Below, piece after piece: positions 36,406 to 48,640 of a DNA stretch of 64,000 nt. Source of the stretch: Litoditis marina (lineage: Eukaryota > Nematoda > Chromadorea > Rhabditida > Rhabditidae). Location: the NCBI GenBank assembly GCA_964036275.1, contig OZ038434.1:12251259-12315258 (forward strand). Reading direction: 5' to 3'. The notes under the pieces are model-generated. The model was not told where the DNA came from. It ran no database searches and saw nothing but the letters and a program-made list of their open reading frames with translations. The position numbers were made by a program, and so were the translations under genes. Numbering within the stretch: the first letter of the stretch is position 1; each line of letters opens with the position of its first letter.

Positions 36406-39400
36406 ATGGATCTTATCAGCATGGAGGTGGAGAATGATGTGTACTTCAGATCATCCAGTGAGTTCGTCTTAAATATCTCCAAATTTAGATATTTTTTCCA
36501 CCACAAATTTGTTACTTACATGAAGGAAAAGCCATGTATACGTGTCAAATCGAAATTTCAAACCTGTACTTAACTCAAAGAACGTTTGGCTGACCAAAAC
36601 GAACGTTTCAAACGCTTCTTGACCTCATTCCCGAAACCAAATAAAATCTATCATCATAAAGTCTTTGGTGACTGGTCACAACTCGTTCGATATCTATTTG
36701 GGAAGGGGGTTACTAATAGACGTTAAGAATGCATGTTTACCTCACATGACGGCAGCCCAATTACCGCACGTAACTAGATGGCGGTTGAGAAATCTAGCTC
36801 GTCTCTGTTACATAGTATAGTCTATTTCTTTTCTGAGCGTTATCCTAAAATATGTTTTTTTTTGATATTCCTCATATACAGGTATAGTCACATAACACAT
36901 GTGTAACGGATTCGTATTGAGCGAAATTCCAGTCACGTTAAACGTTAGATAAAGTTGATAGCTTCTGAATCGGTGATGCATCCTAATTAGGAAGTTTCAT
37001 AATCTAGTCCTCACTCATACTTTCACCACTCAGCAGCGTGTCAATAATACTCGACCTAAAAACAAAAGCTCTTCAAAAAACCTACGTTAACTCGACTAAA
37101 ATCATCGGCAAACCCGTCGGCATGCTGCAAACCCGTTGAGAAAAGTGGGAACCATTGAGATCAATCTGCTATCTATCTAGTCGAGCAATAATATTGGACG
37201 CCTCATTGGCCTGATGAAGTGGTGGCAGTCCGCTGCCTTCAATGCAAATGAGCATCGATCTAGGGGGGGGGGGGGGGTATTCTGTATGATGACTCATTCC
37301 ATTATTCACACATATCGGCTCGTTAGGCTGTCTGACCACTACTGCCATTTGGTCGACATGCTTCCAGACAAACACCGCCGCGGAAATCTATTCAAACTCA
37401 TGGGAGCGTTCGTGATCTCTGACAAACTACCGTTATGCTGTCATCAGAACGTCACGTGGTCTTCAAGCAACTAACGTTATGTTCGCAAGAGAAAGTCACG
37501 TTACGTTCTCATGAGAACCGAGTGTTTTCTTAGAGAATATCGTTGTTTCGTCATGACTTCACAGAGTGGTTTTATTCGGACCAACTCTTCAGCTTTCTAA
37601 GAGCTATAATTAGTATTGAAAGCCAAACACTGGAAACTATCACTGCTTGATTAAAAGTTGCTCTGAAGCTCGCTGTGTACAGAACACAGAAAACAACATC
37701 TCTCTCTCTCTCTCAAATTTTTCTTTTTTCCTTCTCTCTGTCGCTTTCTACACTCTCTCTCATTCTGTTGAATACTTTCATCAGTTTTTCTATCCACTCA
37801 CAAAATAATCCAGCTTAATATAAACTCTGATTTGAACAAGCCGTTCATTTTCTAATCATGACTCAATGAATCAACAAGTTTGACAGCAGTTTCCTGTCAT
37901 TCAGTTTCCACAATCTCTGCAATATTGGTTCTCGTGAACACCTTATATATACTAGAGGGACTTGTAAAGCAACATAAAATTAAATATTATCTATAATAGC
38001 ATATCAAATAGAGAACTGTTATCTATACGAAAACCGATCCTCTTCTGTTTTTCATGTTACTTCTGATGTAATCTTCCAATTATTGTGTAACTAGATCCGA
38101 ACATCATATTCCATGCATGTCTAGTATCAAATGTCCACTTGCTAGGCCCTATATAGCCAGCCGTCTTGTATCATAACCCCCCTCTTAATCCCTATCTACC
38201 ACCCTCTAGAATGGACGACGGCGAGCTACCGGCAGAAGTTGCCATTGAAGTGCAAGGTAACTAATCTCGTTCCAGTAGAATTGGAAAGTAACTAATTTCG
38301 AAAAGAATTGAGATAAATAGAATAGAACTGTTTTTTTTCACGCAGATTGGTTCTATGATAGGCCGAGAAATGTTAAAATTAGTAATACTTCTTGGTGAGA
38401 TTATTTTTTTCTAGGTGAAACTCAAGTTTTACTCATTTCATGGTTCAGAATTTTCATGCGTCTAGATAGGTGAAGTAGAATTTTCCCTGATAGCTGAACT
38501 AGAAATGATAAACGACATACCGTATTTCGTAGGAGTTCATCCTAAACTAATTTCATTCATTCACTTCTCAAGAAATCTTCCGAACTGAGTATCAATGATT
38601 CTGCTCAAAAAGGTTACCATGTATAGATTTTGTGGCTATTGCGAAATAACTAGCTTAGAACTATGCGCTGCTCCTGATTTCATCATTGCTCGCGGGCAAT
38701 TTGAAATGCTCTCCCGGCATGGGCAAAGCATCTAGCTTCCTCTATTTTGTTTGATTTCGGAACATAAAGTCTGCATATATAAACTAGAATGTTTTGCGTG
38801 TTAGTTGAGGGGTTAATAAACATCACTAATCGAGTTAGCGAAAAAGGTAGATTTGGTTCAGTTTTCGGGTTTTCATAGCTCTCACAAAACAAATTACAGC
38901 AGAATTATGCACTTTGCCTGACTTTTACAAATGACGAATAAAGCTTCGGAAAAGCGGGCGGAAAAACATTTTACCAGGTTTGATATATTTCTGCGCAGCT
39001 GCTCACTGCCTAGTGCAGCTGCATTCCTGTTCAATCTAAAATGAGAACCGACATATTACAAATGCATCCACAATCGAAGAACACCGGTTCACGAAAGCGA
39101 AACGGCAAACTGACGATATGACACTAAGTGAACAGCAAGAAATGCACAATTCATTGAGTTCAGATAAAGTTCGGGTACTCACGTACGAGTATTATCAGAA
39201 CCCGAGTTACCTAGGCATTTCGAGCGATTAGTTCTTTCCTAGACACTCATTGAAACAATGTTCCGGTTATTCTGCCATCAGCCATTCTGAATCACCATCT
39301 AACGTTAGTTCTGGTCAGAACGCGAGTTTGTTTGGGTTTTTTGTTTATTTGCTTACGCTTTGACAGTCGATGACGTACTTAGGAATGACGGACTCGACTA

Positions 39401-42400
39401 ATCACGTGCACGACTAACGGACTCGACTAATCACTCGACTAATTACGTGTAAGTTTGAATACCATTAGGGGAGGTCGATTGACAAAATGGACCACCTAAG
39501 TTTCTTCGCAGGTTACGGAGCTGTTCAACTTACATCCAATATATTTCTTTGTTTTCCGAGACTGCGTCTTCGAAAGGTTGCCAATTCGTCGATTTGAGCA
39601 TTCGTCTCGTTGAGTCATGTTGATGATGTGCTCGCATTAGTCACCTCTTCTTTTCATTGTTTTTGGTCTTCCGTCCGCCTCTGCAGCTTCTTATTCCAAC
39701 CAGACTCTTCCCCACATTCACTGGTTTCCTAGTAGAAATGAGTTATTCTCGCTATGGATCATACACCAGTCGCTACGACACACCGTCTAGGTACGACCGA
39801 ACCACCGGCACCAGTGGCACCACCACGAGGTAATCGAGATTTCTGCAACCCTTTTATTCGCGTTGGCCACTTATGTCGAATTGGATTAGTTCTGAGCATA
39901 CTATGTACGATTTGACAAGATCTTCCATTATATCAAAAGAGCTCGTCGTCAGTTTGGACGTAGAAAAGCTTCCGATCGGTTCTATCTGTGCTTAGGATCG
40001 CCTATAACATTAGCATATACGCGAAATCTAGTGAACTAGACATCAGCTAGAGCGCAGTCAATTACCGAATTGGAACCCTGACTGACAAATTCATCAGACG
40101 TGATTCTACGACGGCGTCGATGTTGGGTTCGATCAGGGCCGACTCGGGAAGTCGGTACGGCGACACCGGCAGTCGGTACGGAGACTACTCGACCAGTCGC
40201 TACAGTACCCCTCGTCTCGGCAGTTACGATAAAACCAGTAGTTACAGCAAGTACAGTACCGATCGTGGAAATAGTGAGTTCAAGACATCGAACACACAAC
40301 TGGAGCATAATTACGATAATTTCTCCGGAATCTCTGAACTACCTCGCTCTAACTGTAACACTTCAACTCTATCGAAAACTTCTTCCTTATCAATAATATC
40401 ATCTGTCAACAAACAATGCGTCTACCTAACTTTCCATGGCTATTACGGCATTTAATAGATTGCGTGAAAACACAACTGTTCTTGATCTATGAAAACGCGT
40501 AAACTGATAGTCACTAACATTTTATTACTTCGAATCCAGAACTCATGTAAACACTAAGAAGCTTCTGAAAATACTGTATTCTTATTCATCTTTGTGAGGA
40601 TTTTTCTCAATGAAAGTTTTCCGTTCTCCTAATTTCATCGACTGAAATGCTCCTTTTTCAGAAATGACCGAAGAACCGAAGCCTGAGGAACAAAAGGAAC
40701 CAATAACCGAAGAGGCAGTTGAGGAAGGTTGGTTTGGTGGTTACGTGTAATTATATTCCGCGTATCATGTGATTAATGTTAATAAAGTGTTTGAGAAGAA
40801 AGTCAAACTCCCATTGACGATGACAAAATGCGCTTTCTGTTACACTGAGGTGAAACAATTTATTGTTCAGTGTGGTTAGGTTTAACAAGGAGAACTCCAA
40901 TTCCAAGCAAAAATCAGCTATCATTTCATTTGACAAAGATGTATGAGAACATTGTTTTGAAAATTGAGATGTATATTGCATGGTTTAGTTGTGATCTACC
41001 ATCTACCTTTGAGTTTTTGCAGCCGACGAAGGTGAAGGTGAGGTGGTGGTTCTGCATGAAAGCGACGTCGAGGAGTTTGACCAGAATGAGGAAAACGTCG
41101 AAGAAGAGGATTCTGAAGGACAAGTAGAACAGACTGAGGCCGAACCAGCTGCCGAAGAAAGTGAACCAGAGGCACAGGAAGAACCGACACCCGAACCCGA
41201 GGCTGAACCGGAACCGGAACCGGAACAGGAACAGGAAGAGGTACGTGCTACAGAGAAAACTGACACGAGTAGAGCGAAAAAATAGCCTCAAACAAAAATC
41301 TGAAAATCGGCTTGAAAATCAGAACAAATCAGTGTGTATCCAGGTGCTGAATAAGTGGAGAGAAAACCAACTCCAACCGTCTCTTCTATTCTGAAGTCAA
41401 TCCTAGTTTAACTCGTTTTAGTAAGTATTGGCCTATTAGTTATACAATGTTTCAGCCACAAAAAGCCCCGTACACCGGGCTTTGTAGTATCTTAGGTATA
41501 AATTGAAAAAAAAACGTGTCAACATAATATCGATAAATAATTGATTTGTTGATGCTCTATTTCAGGAAGAAGAGGAAGAGAAAGCCCCCTCATTGCCTGA
41601 GTCTCCGGCCCCTCGTCCACCCTCCATTCCGCCACCGCAAAACGAAAACACGAGCCCGAATGAGGGAAAGGTAAAGAATTTCATTTTCATCACCCCTGAA
41701 TAATAGAGTATGACCACTGTCGTTGTAGTTTTATCACGGTACATGTCATTAGTACCAAAAAACGGTATAAAACTACAAAGATCATGGAGTAGGGCATCAT
41801 ACACCATAATAGACTTGCTTTAAAAAAACGGATCCCATTTGTTCGTAGTAGAAAATTTATTCTACCTGTTTAAGGCAAAAATCTTGATGTAGATTGAAAG
41901 TCAATGAACAGTAAAGTATAATCCTATTCTTACAGAAACTTGACTCTGGGGTATGGCCTCCGCCCGCCGAAGACAACACCAAGCCTTCGAACGCTGATGA
42001 TGGGGCTCCGACCAAAAGTACGATTACTAAGATACAAAAGTACACTAATACAAAAACACAACACAATGGAACATTTGGGTTTCTTTGAAATTATTCTTGA
42101 ATTGTAACTGTTTTTTTCAAATTCGGTTTCCAGATGTAATTTTCAGAGAAAGTGTCGGATCTGATTGCTCGTTTCAACACTGGTAACATTGAGAACGAGG
42201 TGGTGGGAAAGAATGACAACAAGTATAAAAGTGGTGAGTCAATATTATAATTGGTCATCTCCGTTCGAATGTGCAATCACGAAAAAACTCAGAACTATTA
42301 AAAACATGCACTAGCAAAATGCAGGGATTAGAAAAGTTTATGTCGTTTGTTTTGTTAATAGAATGTAGTGTGAACAAAGGTTTCCAGTTTACCTGTAGCT

Positions 42401-42630
42401 GTAGTAACATTTGACCAAATGTTAACAAATGTTAATACAGCTTTAACTGTAGCTGTAGTAACATTTGTTCCGTTCTTGGAAAACATTTTATTTTTCGACT
42501 GTGAATGTTTTTCATCGTCCGATTTTCCAAGTGCAATCAAGTGTTAAATTGAGGAGAAGATGGAAAACTGATTTCAGAATACGGAGCTACAAACTCTGTT
42601 GGAAAGGTGCACACAGATGTATTTCATTAA
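36406..42630 (+). CDS. Acidic Tyr/Ser-rich protein with alternative first exons
   Basis: Not recognised as a named family. Two alternative first exons, 36406-36457 (start MDLISMEVEND) and 38211-38256 (start MDDGELPAEV), both end in phase 1 and fit the common exons 39733-39829, 40098-40273, 40662-40727, 41023-41240, 41566-41670, 41936-42017, 42147-42233, 42578-42630. The distal form is 311 aa and the proximal 309 aa. The N-terminal third is rich in Ser, Tyr, Arg and Gly with repeated SRYG/SRYS words. The middle is strongly acidic, with Glu runs and EP dipeptides, and is followed by a Pro-rich stretch. The last 45 residues are of normal composition (KVSDLIARFNTG then a short tail) and are the likeliest conserved part. 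There is no signal peptide or membrane helix. Such layouts occur in cytoskeletal or muscle-associated proteins, but that is a guess. Confidence 0.78.
37263..37277. repeat. G15 homopolymer tract
   Basis: Fifteen consecutive G lie in the first intron of the gene starting at 36406. Confidence 0.9.
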
Positions 42631-43590
42631 AAAGATGAAGTCATTGAATGAAGAATATCGTCTCGCTACCACCGTCAACCAGCTCAAGTGTTACACATAC
42701 TCCACTAGATTGACCAATTTATGTAAATATTGCATGAGAACACCTAAATATCAATTGCTTTAAACCTTTGTGCAAACACTTTCGATCCATGAAAATGTAC
42801 GATTTTGCGTTATTTGGTAATTTGGTAGCTGTATAATTTCGACAAGATTGGGTAGTCCTGACATATTAGAACATTTTTCTGCTTTGATGTACAATTTTTT
42901 CTCACATTTGTATGTGGTGCGTTGTTTAATGAATTCACTCGATTGTAATTTGTTTGGTTTCAATGGTTGTCGTAAAACTTTGTGGTCGAGGTCCAAATTT
43001 GCTGAAAAGTTCGACTTCGTACTTAGCGCCGAGCTCATACTGACGGTGGCGGCTGTATGCAGGTATACGAACCTTTGTCGCTCGGAGTTTCACCAATGCC
43101 TTGTTTTCCAACCCACTGTTGTGTAGTTAATCAGTTAAAGTTTGAGCACTCATAACCTACTAACTTCCACCGGAAAAAAACGAGATCAAAACACAAACAC
43201 ATCGAAATATGCAACATTCACCTAGTAGACTCGCTTCGAAAAGACCAGAACACATATATTCCTTTCAAAATAGTTCGAGACGACAGTTGTAGGATGTGAT
43301 CCGATCACAGGGATGATTATGCACATGATCCTGTACAAATAATTTCACTTTGATGAATATGACCACTTCTATGCTGCTTGAGCAAGAAATTGTCATGAGT
43401 ATAATCAACCATGAATTCTAAGAAAAATAGGAAATTTAAATTATCATGAGAAAATACTGGCTTACATGAACGAGCGTAACTAATTACAATAACAGGCTAT
43501 TTCACGACTAATATGTGTAAAAGTCCAAAGATGAAATAAAGATAAGAGAGAGGAGAGAGAGAGAAAAATTTTATTGCGCTGTGCAAACAT
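42631..43590. other. Intergenic gap between convergent genes
   Basis: About 960 bp separate the stop codons of the plus-strand acidic protein gene and the minus-strand 176-aa gene. I see a GA-rich microsatellite at 43545-43563 and no gene. Confidence 0.6.
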
Positions 43591-46500
43591 TTATTTTATG
43601 TAGTTGGGTTCATATGTCTTTTCTGCGTATTTGGGTAATGGGGGTAGATAGAACAGTCGTGTCAGGGTGGTTCGACCATCGGGGGAGTGGCAGGGCTGAA
43701 TTAGGAACTTGTTACAATTTTACAATATTACCATGATTACGCAATTGTTTCAGGACACTATCGCTTAACATTTCGATGAAAAATGCGTTTGAAAATGACA
43801 TACACAATTTCAACATAGACAGTTACACACAATCCTTGATCCCAATTACCTTTTGCAAGCCATGGTCGAAAGTCCTTCTAAGTATATGTGAAATTGCCCA
43901 AAAGTGAATGAGAGAGTCAACGAAACACCAGTACACCATGGGATTCGAAACCCGTTTCGAAACCCGTGAAGGTGTTGTTCGCGTTGAAATTGTAAAACTA
44001 CTATGCAACTGTATTAGGGTTGTTAAAGCCAAACTCGAAGTTCGCAAAAAACTCGAAATAACTCGAAATTTCGAATTTCGAGTTGGACTCGAAAAACTCG
44101 GGTTTTTTAAACCGCAAGAATCTCGAACTCGAAAAACTCGAAATTTCCAAAACTCGAAAAACTTTTCGAGTTTTTCGAGTTTCGAGTTTGACTTCGTTTC
44201 AAGTCAGGAATGGGGGACAAATGAGCGTTTTATAGCACTTTCTCAGCTATTTCAAAAATTAAATGCTTCTTTTTCACGATTCGCGCGTAATCATGTGAAA
44301 AAAATCTTAATTTCTCAAAAAATTCTGTTTTTTGTCTCGATAAAGTCCTGAAACTTAACGACCAAACTCGAAACTCGAAACTCGAAAACTCGGTTTTTTT
44401 CGAAACGCAAGAAACTCGAACTCGAAAAACCCGAAATTCCCAAAACTCGAAAAACTCGAAACTAAAAAACTCGAAACTCGAAATTTTCAACTTGATTAAC
44501 AACCCTAAACTAAATACATTCATTCACGCACCCTTCCAAATTTAAACCGATTCGGCGTGGTTGGAGTAGGTGGTTGTGGGATTTTAGGCAGAAGTGGAGG
44601 CCTTTTGCTGGTGGGAGAGGATCCGACTAAAATATTCTGATCGAAAAACTTCGTAATTTTATCAACATACTTATTTATTTTACAATGTGTTTATTACTGC
44701 GTTCTAGTTTTAAATTAATGTGCTCAAATGTCTGTTTACGCATAGTGTGCACTACATTCCAATAATGATGTGATAATTTATGTACTCGGAGCGTCATATT
44801 TGATTGTTTTCAGAATATACTCTCAACTAGTTGTAAACAAGTTTACACTTTTATTTACTCCTTGGCAGGTGGTGAACAAATGATCAAACGGAACGCACAT
44901 TCGGTTTGATCATTCAAAGTCTGCGTAACAACTACGAACTTATTCAACTTGAATAGAACCTACTTTTTACTCGAAATGAAACCTGTATTCTCAATCGTTA
45001 TCGCATATGTGGCTTTTACTTAGTGAATAATCCCTGAAGCCATTGTAAAACCCAAATGAGGATCTCAGGGTTGTTCAACTAATAAATTTCCATGAATTGT
45101 ACTTTTAGCTATCTGTCACATTAATCACAACTTTGAAATTTATATTTGGTAATTCTACTATGTGTCATTATTTTCGTCATGTTATTGACAACTTTCCACT
45201 GAACTTTATTTTGAAATATCAAGTAATGACGTCGAATAAAGGTAGAAACTTGCGAGTAACAGTCCGATCCATATTCGTACAATGACTACTACAATATTCA
45301 ATGGAGAATTCAAATACTTATTTTTCATCAAAAACATCACTTTCACCAATTATTTTTTTGGCAGAAAATCTATATACGGATACAGAAACATATGAGAAAG
45401 TGTGGGAGGTTTCCAATAACTTTAACACACATGAAAAACAAGATTGATCTCAAGCTCATACTGTACGGTTCCATCTAGTAGTAACAAGATTTTTTCTCCC
45501 CTTCATCTAGTTTTTTTTTTCAGCGGTCTTCGATCTTTCCTTGAAAAAACTGTCTAGTATGCGTCTCTTTTTTCGTTTTCTCTTTAAGAATTATTTGGAA
45601 TATCAGCATCATTTGTTTTCACTTCGTCAACGTCAGATTTGAACAGTTGATTTTGTTATCTGTTTTGACAGAGTTTCTTAGCATTGTATGAAGTTTTTTG
45701 TTCACTTCACAAACATGTTTTCGTTGACACAAAACATCATCACCAGATATTTCACTCACGTAATACCGTATCATTACAAATTTGATACCAGATTGTAGTT
45801 TTTGATTATGGGGGTTGTAAAACATACGGCAATTGTTTTCTAGATTCAAAATTTCAAACCGCGTGTTGTCTCTGTAACCACGGACAACTGGGCGAAAACA
45901 TGTATGAGAAAACGCTACAAATTTGTATTTTTCTGACTGTAAATAAACTTTTTCTAAGCCAAAGGTTTGGGAACAGTCACCGTCTCAATCATCTAACACT
46001 GTTAAATAACATGTGATACTATGTCCGCATAACTGGGTACCGACACCTTTTTCTCATTCTTCTGTCCATTCTAAGTGGAATATCACCATCAGAAATGTGG
46101 AAAGTCTCGCGAATGAACTATTTTTTATTTATTTAAAAGGTTAATTTTATCTGCAACTAGTGAAACGATGCGCGTAGTTCTGTTATTTGTAAGATATACA
46201 ACTAATTTGTCTGGCGGCGTAGCAAATCGTCTAACCTCATGAGAAGTTCACATGAGTTTCTCATGAGATACCTCGTGAGCTACTCGTGAGCTCTCAATGT
46301 TGTAGCATAGCAATCAATAGAATTACATGAGAATCTCATGCGAATAGCTCATGAGATATCTCATGAGATTTGTGAGAGATTGCTACGCCGCCTGAGAAAA
46401 GAAAAAGTACAGACTGTCGGTGTTTTGACATGAGTATGACTAGACGAAATGTTCATCATTGCCGCTGTTTCACAACAAAGCAAGTACATTTAGTAAGGGG

Positions 46501-48587
46501 ACCCATGTCATTTCTAATAATCCCCCAAAACTGAGAAAAATGGTAGAAATTACGGGGAATATTGCGTTGTTTTCGATGAAGTCGTAAAATTTTAACCAAA
46601 ACATTCCCATGATTCGTGGGAAAACAAAGCGTATAATCACGTGTTTCTTCGATAAACAACTACGGTGACTGCCTTCAGAAAAACAGAAGATTAGTTTCTC
46701 TAATGAGCTTTTCACAAACTTTGAGTATTGTATCAGAAGTCAATTTAGTTAGCATGTTGTGTGTAGTCTTCTTTAACGCAGACGTTCTCACTGCAAGATT
46801 GACTAACGACAACTAATCGAATATTATTTTACAGTCATTAAGTTCTTTTATTGTATCTCACAACAGAAATCTACAATTTCTGTATAATATTGGCTAGATG
46901 TTATAAAATATTTGCGGCTCTTTTCAAATCTAACCTTCTTTTCTCAAAGTGATGCACCCCAATGTTTCTCATTTTCAAACTGTAACCGATACATACCAAG
47001 TGCCGTCATGTGTGGGGTCCTGGCCTTTTCTTTGGGCCCGCCACCCCCTTTGGCAATGTCAGTTGAATGTTTCACCAAACTTTCCATCGACTTCTGTACC
47101 GACGCGGCCGACGAACGCCTTTTGGATAGAAGGGTCGTCTGAAAATCTAAATGAATTGAAATTCGACATAATTAGCATTCTTTGAAACTAATCCAGAGAA
47201 ACATCTAGCCTGCTCCAATATAATAAAAAACGGATTGAAATGAAGTACCGGCGGCTTGAATTTGTTGATTTCCACAGGCGTGATACCTAGACTTTGCCTT
47301 CTTTTCTCGGAGCTCGGATCACCTGAAGAGAAGATCAACTTGAAGTTTTTTTGCAGAAGTGAGAGAATGTAGCGAAGGCTTAGTTCTAACAAACTCCAAC
47401 TTCAGATGCAGTAGTTGTACAAAATTTCTCACTGGAGTACAGGAAAAATTCTGAGAAACTGTTACTTTAGTTTGCTCTGTGGTCACATCTGAATTGATCC
47501 CACGACTTTTTTTTCTGGATTCTCGGGTGGTAGTATAAAACGTTCCCTTTGCAGTCCCACTTTCACCAAACAATTTTATAGGTTTTTAAGTTTTATCTGT
47601 GACGTTGTTCCAGGACGGTTTTTAATTTCCTTCCAATTACCAAGTCCCTTCCGGCTCTTCCATAGTCAGTGTCGGAAAAATTGTTCGGTCGCAAATTGTT
47701 CGATAGTATTCGTTACATAAAACAGCGTTATTAGAAACCAAACGTTGCATCATAAAATTTAAAGAATCTCACGTCCAACCAGTTCTGGAAATTATACCTG
47801 TACAATCGGATAAAAATGTGTACAAAGTAGATTAGATGTGTCAATGTCTTTTCATGAACTTACTCACCGTCTTTTCTAACTGAGAGTTTCACCGCTGCAC
47901 TGTTTTTCTCTCGATTAGGATGTTTGAAACTGAAACTGTGAATGTAAATTTGCGATATTAGCAAAGTCATTTGTGCGTCTGAGCTGTCTGAGCAGTTTTT
48001 GCACACTTTTTATTTCGTGAGATTTCTCTACAAATGTCTGTAAATAATAACTTGTTTACGAAGTTCTTGACGTCAGCAGCATGGGAACACTGACATACGT
48101 TATATAAGCCAACGTTCTGGAGAATGTTGAGTATGTATACGTGTCTGCATTCATACCTGCCAACGTTTCTCTGTAATAGATCTCAGAAAACGATAGGGTG
48201 TTTTCACTGTGTTCTTTCATACTTTAGTAATCGCACTGTCTAGAAATTTAAGTAGATATTTGTTTTTGTTTTTCGAATAGTTTGAAAATATAGTTTGAGT
48301 ACGGTTCATATACTTTGCTAAATTATACTGTAAAGAACATCTCAAAAATTTGTGCTTTTTTTTGCGTTTCTGGTATACCAGAAGTAAATTGAATCGTCAC
48401 GTGAAGTTAGCTTTCTAATGAGCAGCCATGCACCTTGTCATTGCACGTTTCTGAGTTCTGCTGTGTTTAACATGTTTAACGTGACTGTGCAATTGACTAA
48501 CATTATGATAACCGAGTGATCAGCGCCAACTTACTCATAGGCATTGTAGAAGAAGTCATCCCACGGATCACCACTCGGATTGTTCAT
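43591..48587 (-). CDS. Unrecognised basic Ser/Pro-rich protein (176 aa)
   Basis: Six exons join in phase: 48535-48587, 47868-47929, 47249-47322, 46997-47138, 44532-44626, 43591-43695. The protein opens MNNPSGDPWDDFFYNAY, is rich in Lys, Arg, Ser and Pro, has many S/T-P sites (for example TPTTP), and ends KTYEPNYIK. There is no signal peptide, membrane helix or known domain. The acceptor of exon 5 is taken as ATATTTTAG because the nearby TTCAG gives the wrong phase. Intron 4 is 2.4 kb and contains a MITE; intron 5 is 0.8 kb and contains a foldback element. The consistent phasing and composition support a real gene; its function is unknown. Confidence 0.68.
44014..44509. mobile_element. Foldback element with CGAAACTC-rich interior
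   Basis: The ends are exact 13-bp inverted repeats, ttagggttgttaa at 44014-44026 and ttaacaaccctaa at 44497-44509. The interior is built from aactcgaa/ttcgagtt words in both orientations, so the element can fold on itself. It encodes no transposase and lies in the last intron of the minus-strand gene 43591-48587. Confidence 0.75.
46213..46392. mobile_element. MITE with GGCGGCGTAG termini (independent copy)
   Basis: The element is 180 bp. It begins ggcggcgtagca and ends tgctacgccgcc, exact 12-bp inverted termini. The interior matches the element at 768-950 closely (for example ctcatgagatacctc and tagcatagcaatcaatagaat). It lies in intron 4 of the gene 43591-48587 and is a separate insertion from the array copies. 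Confidence 0.85.
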
Positions 48588-48640
48588 TTTTCTCTCCAGT
48601 ATTGTTCGTTTCACTGCGTACTGAAAACAACTTTCTCCCC

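Noticed and set aside
40926..41291. Minus-strand frames rich in Ser or Phe/Arg opposite the acidic exon
   Set aside because: Antisense of the Glu-rich coding exon 41023-41240, which has correct splice phases on the plus strand.
47319..47573. 84-codon minus-strand frame (MFGESG start) as an exon of the 176-aa gene
   Set aside because: Its possible donors give the wrong phase for the next exon, while the exon at 47868-47929 joins directly in phase.
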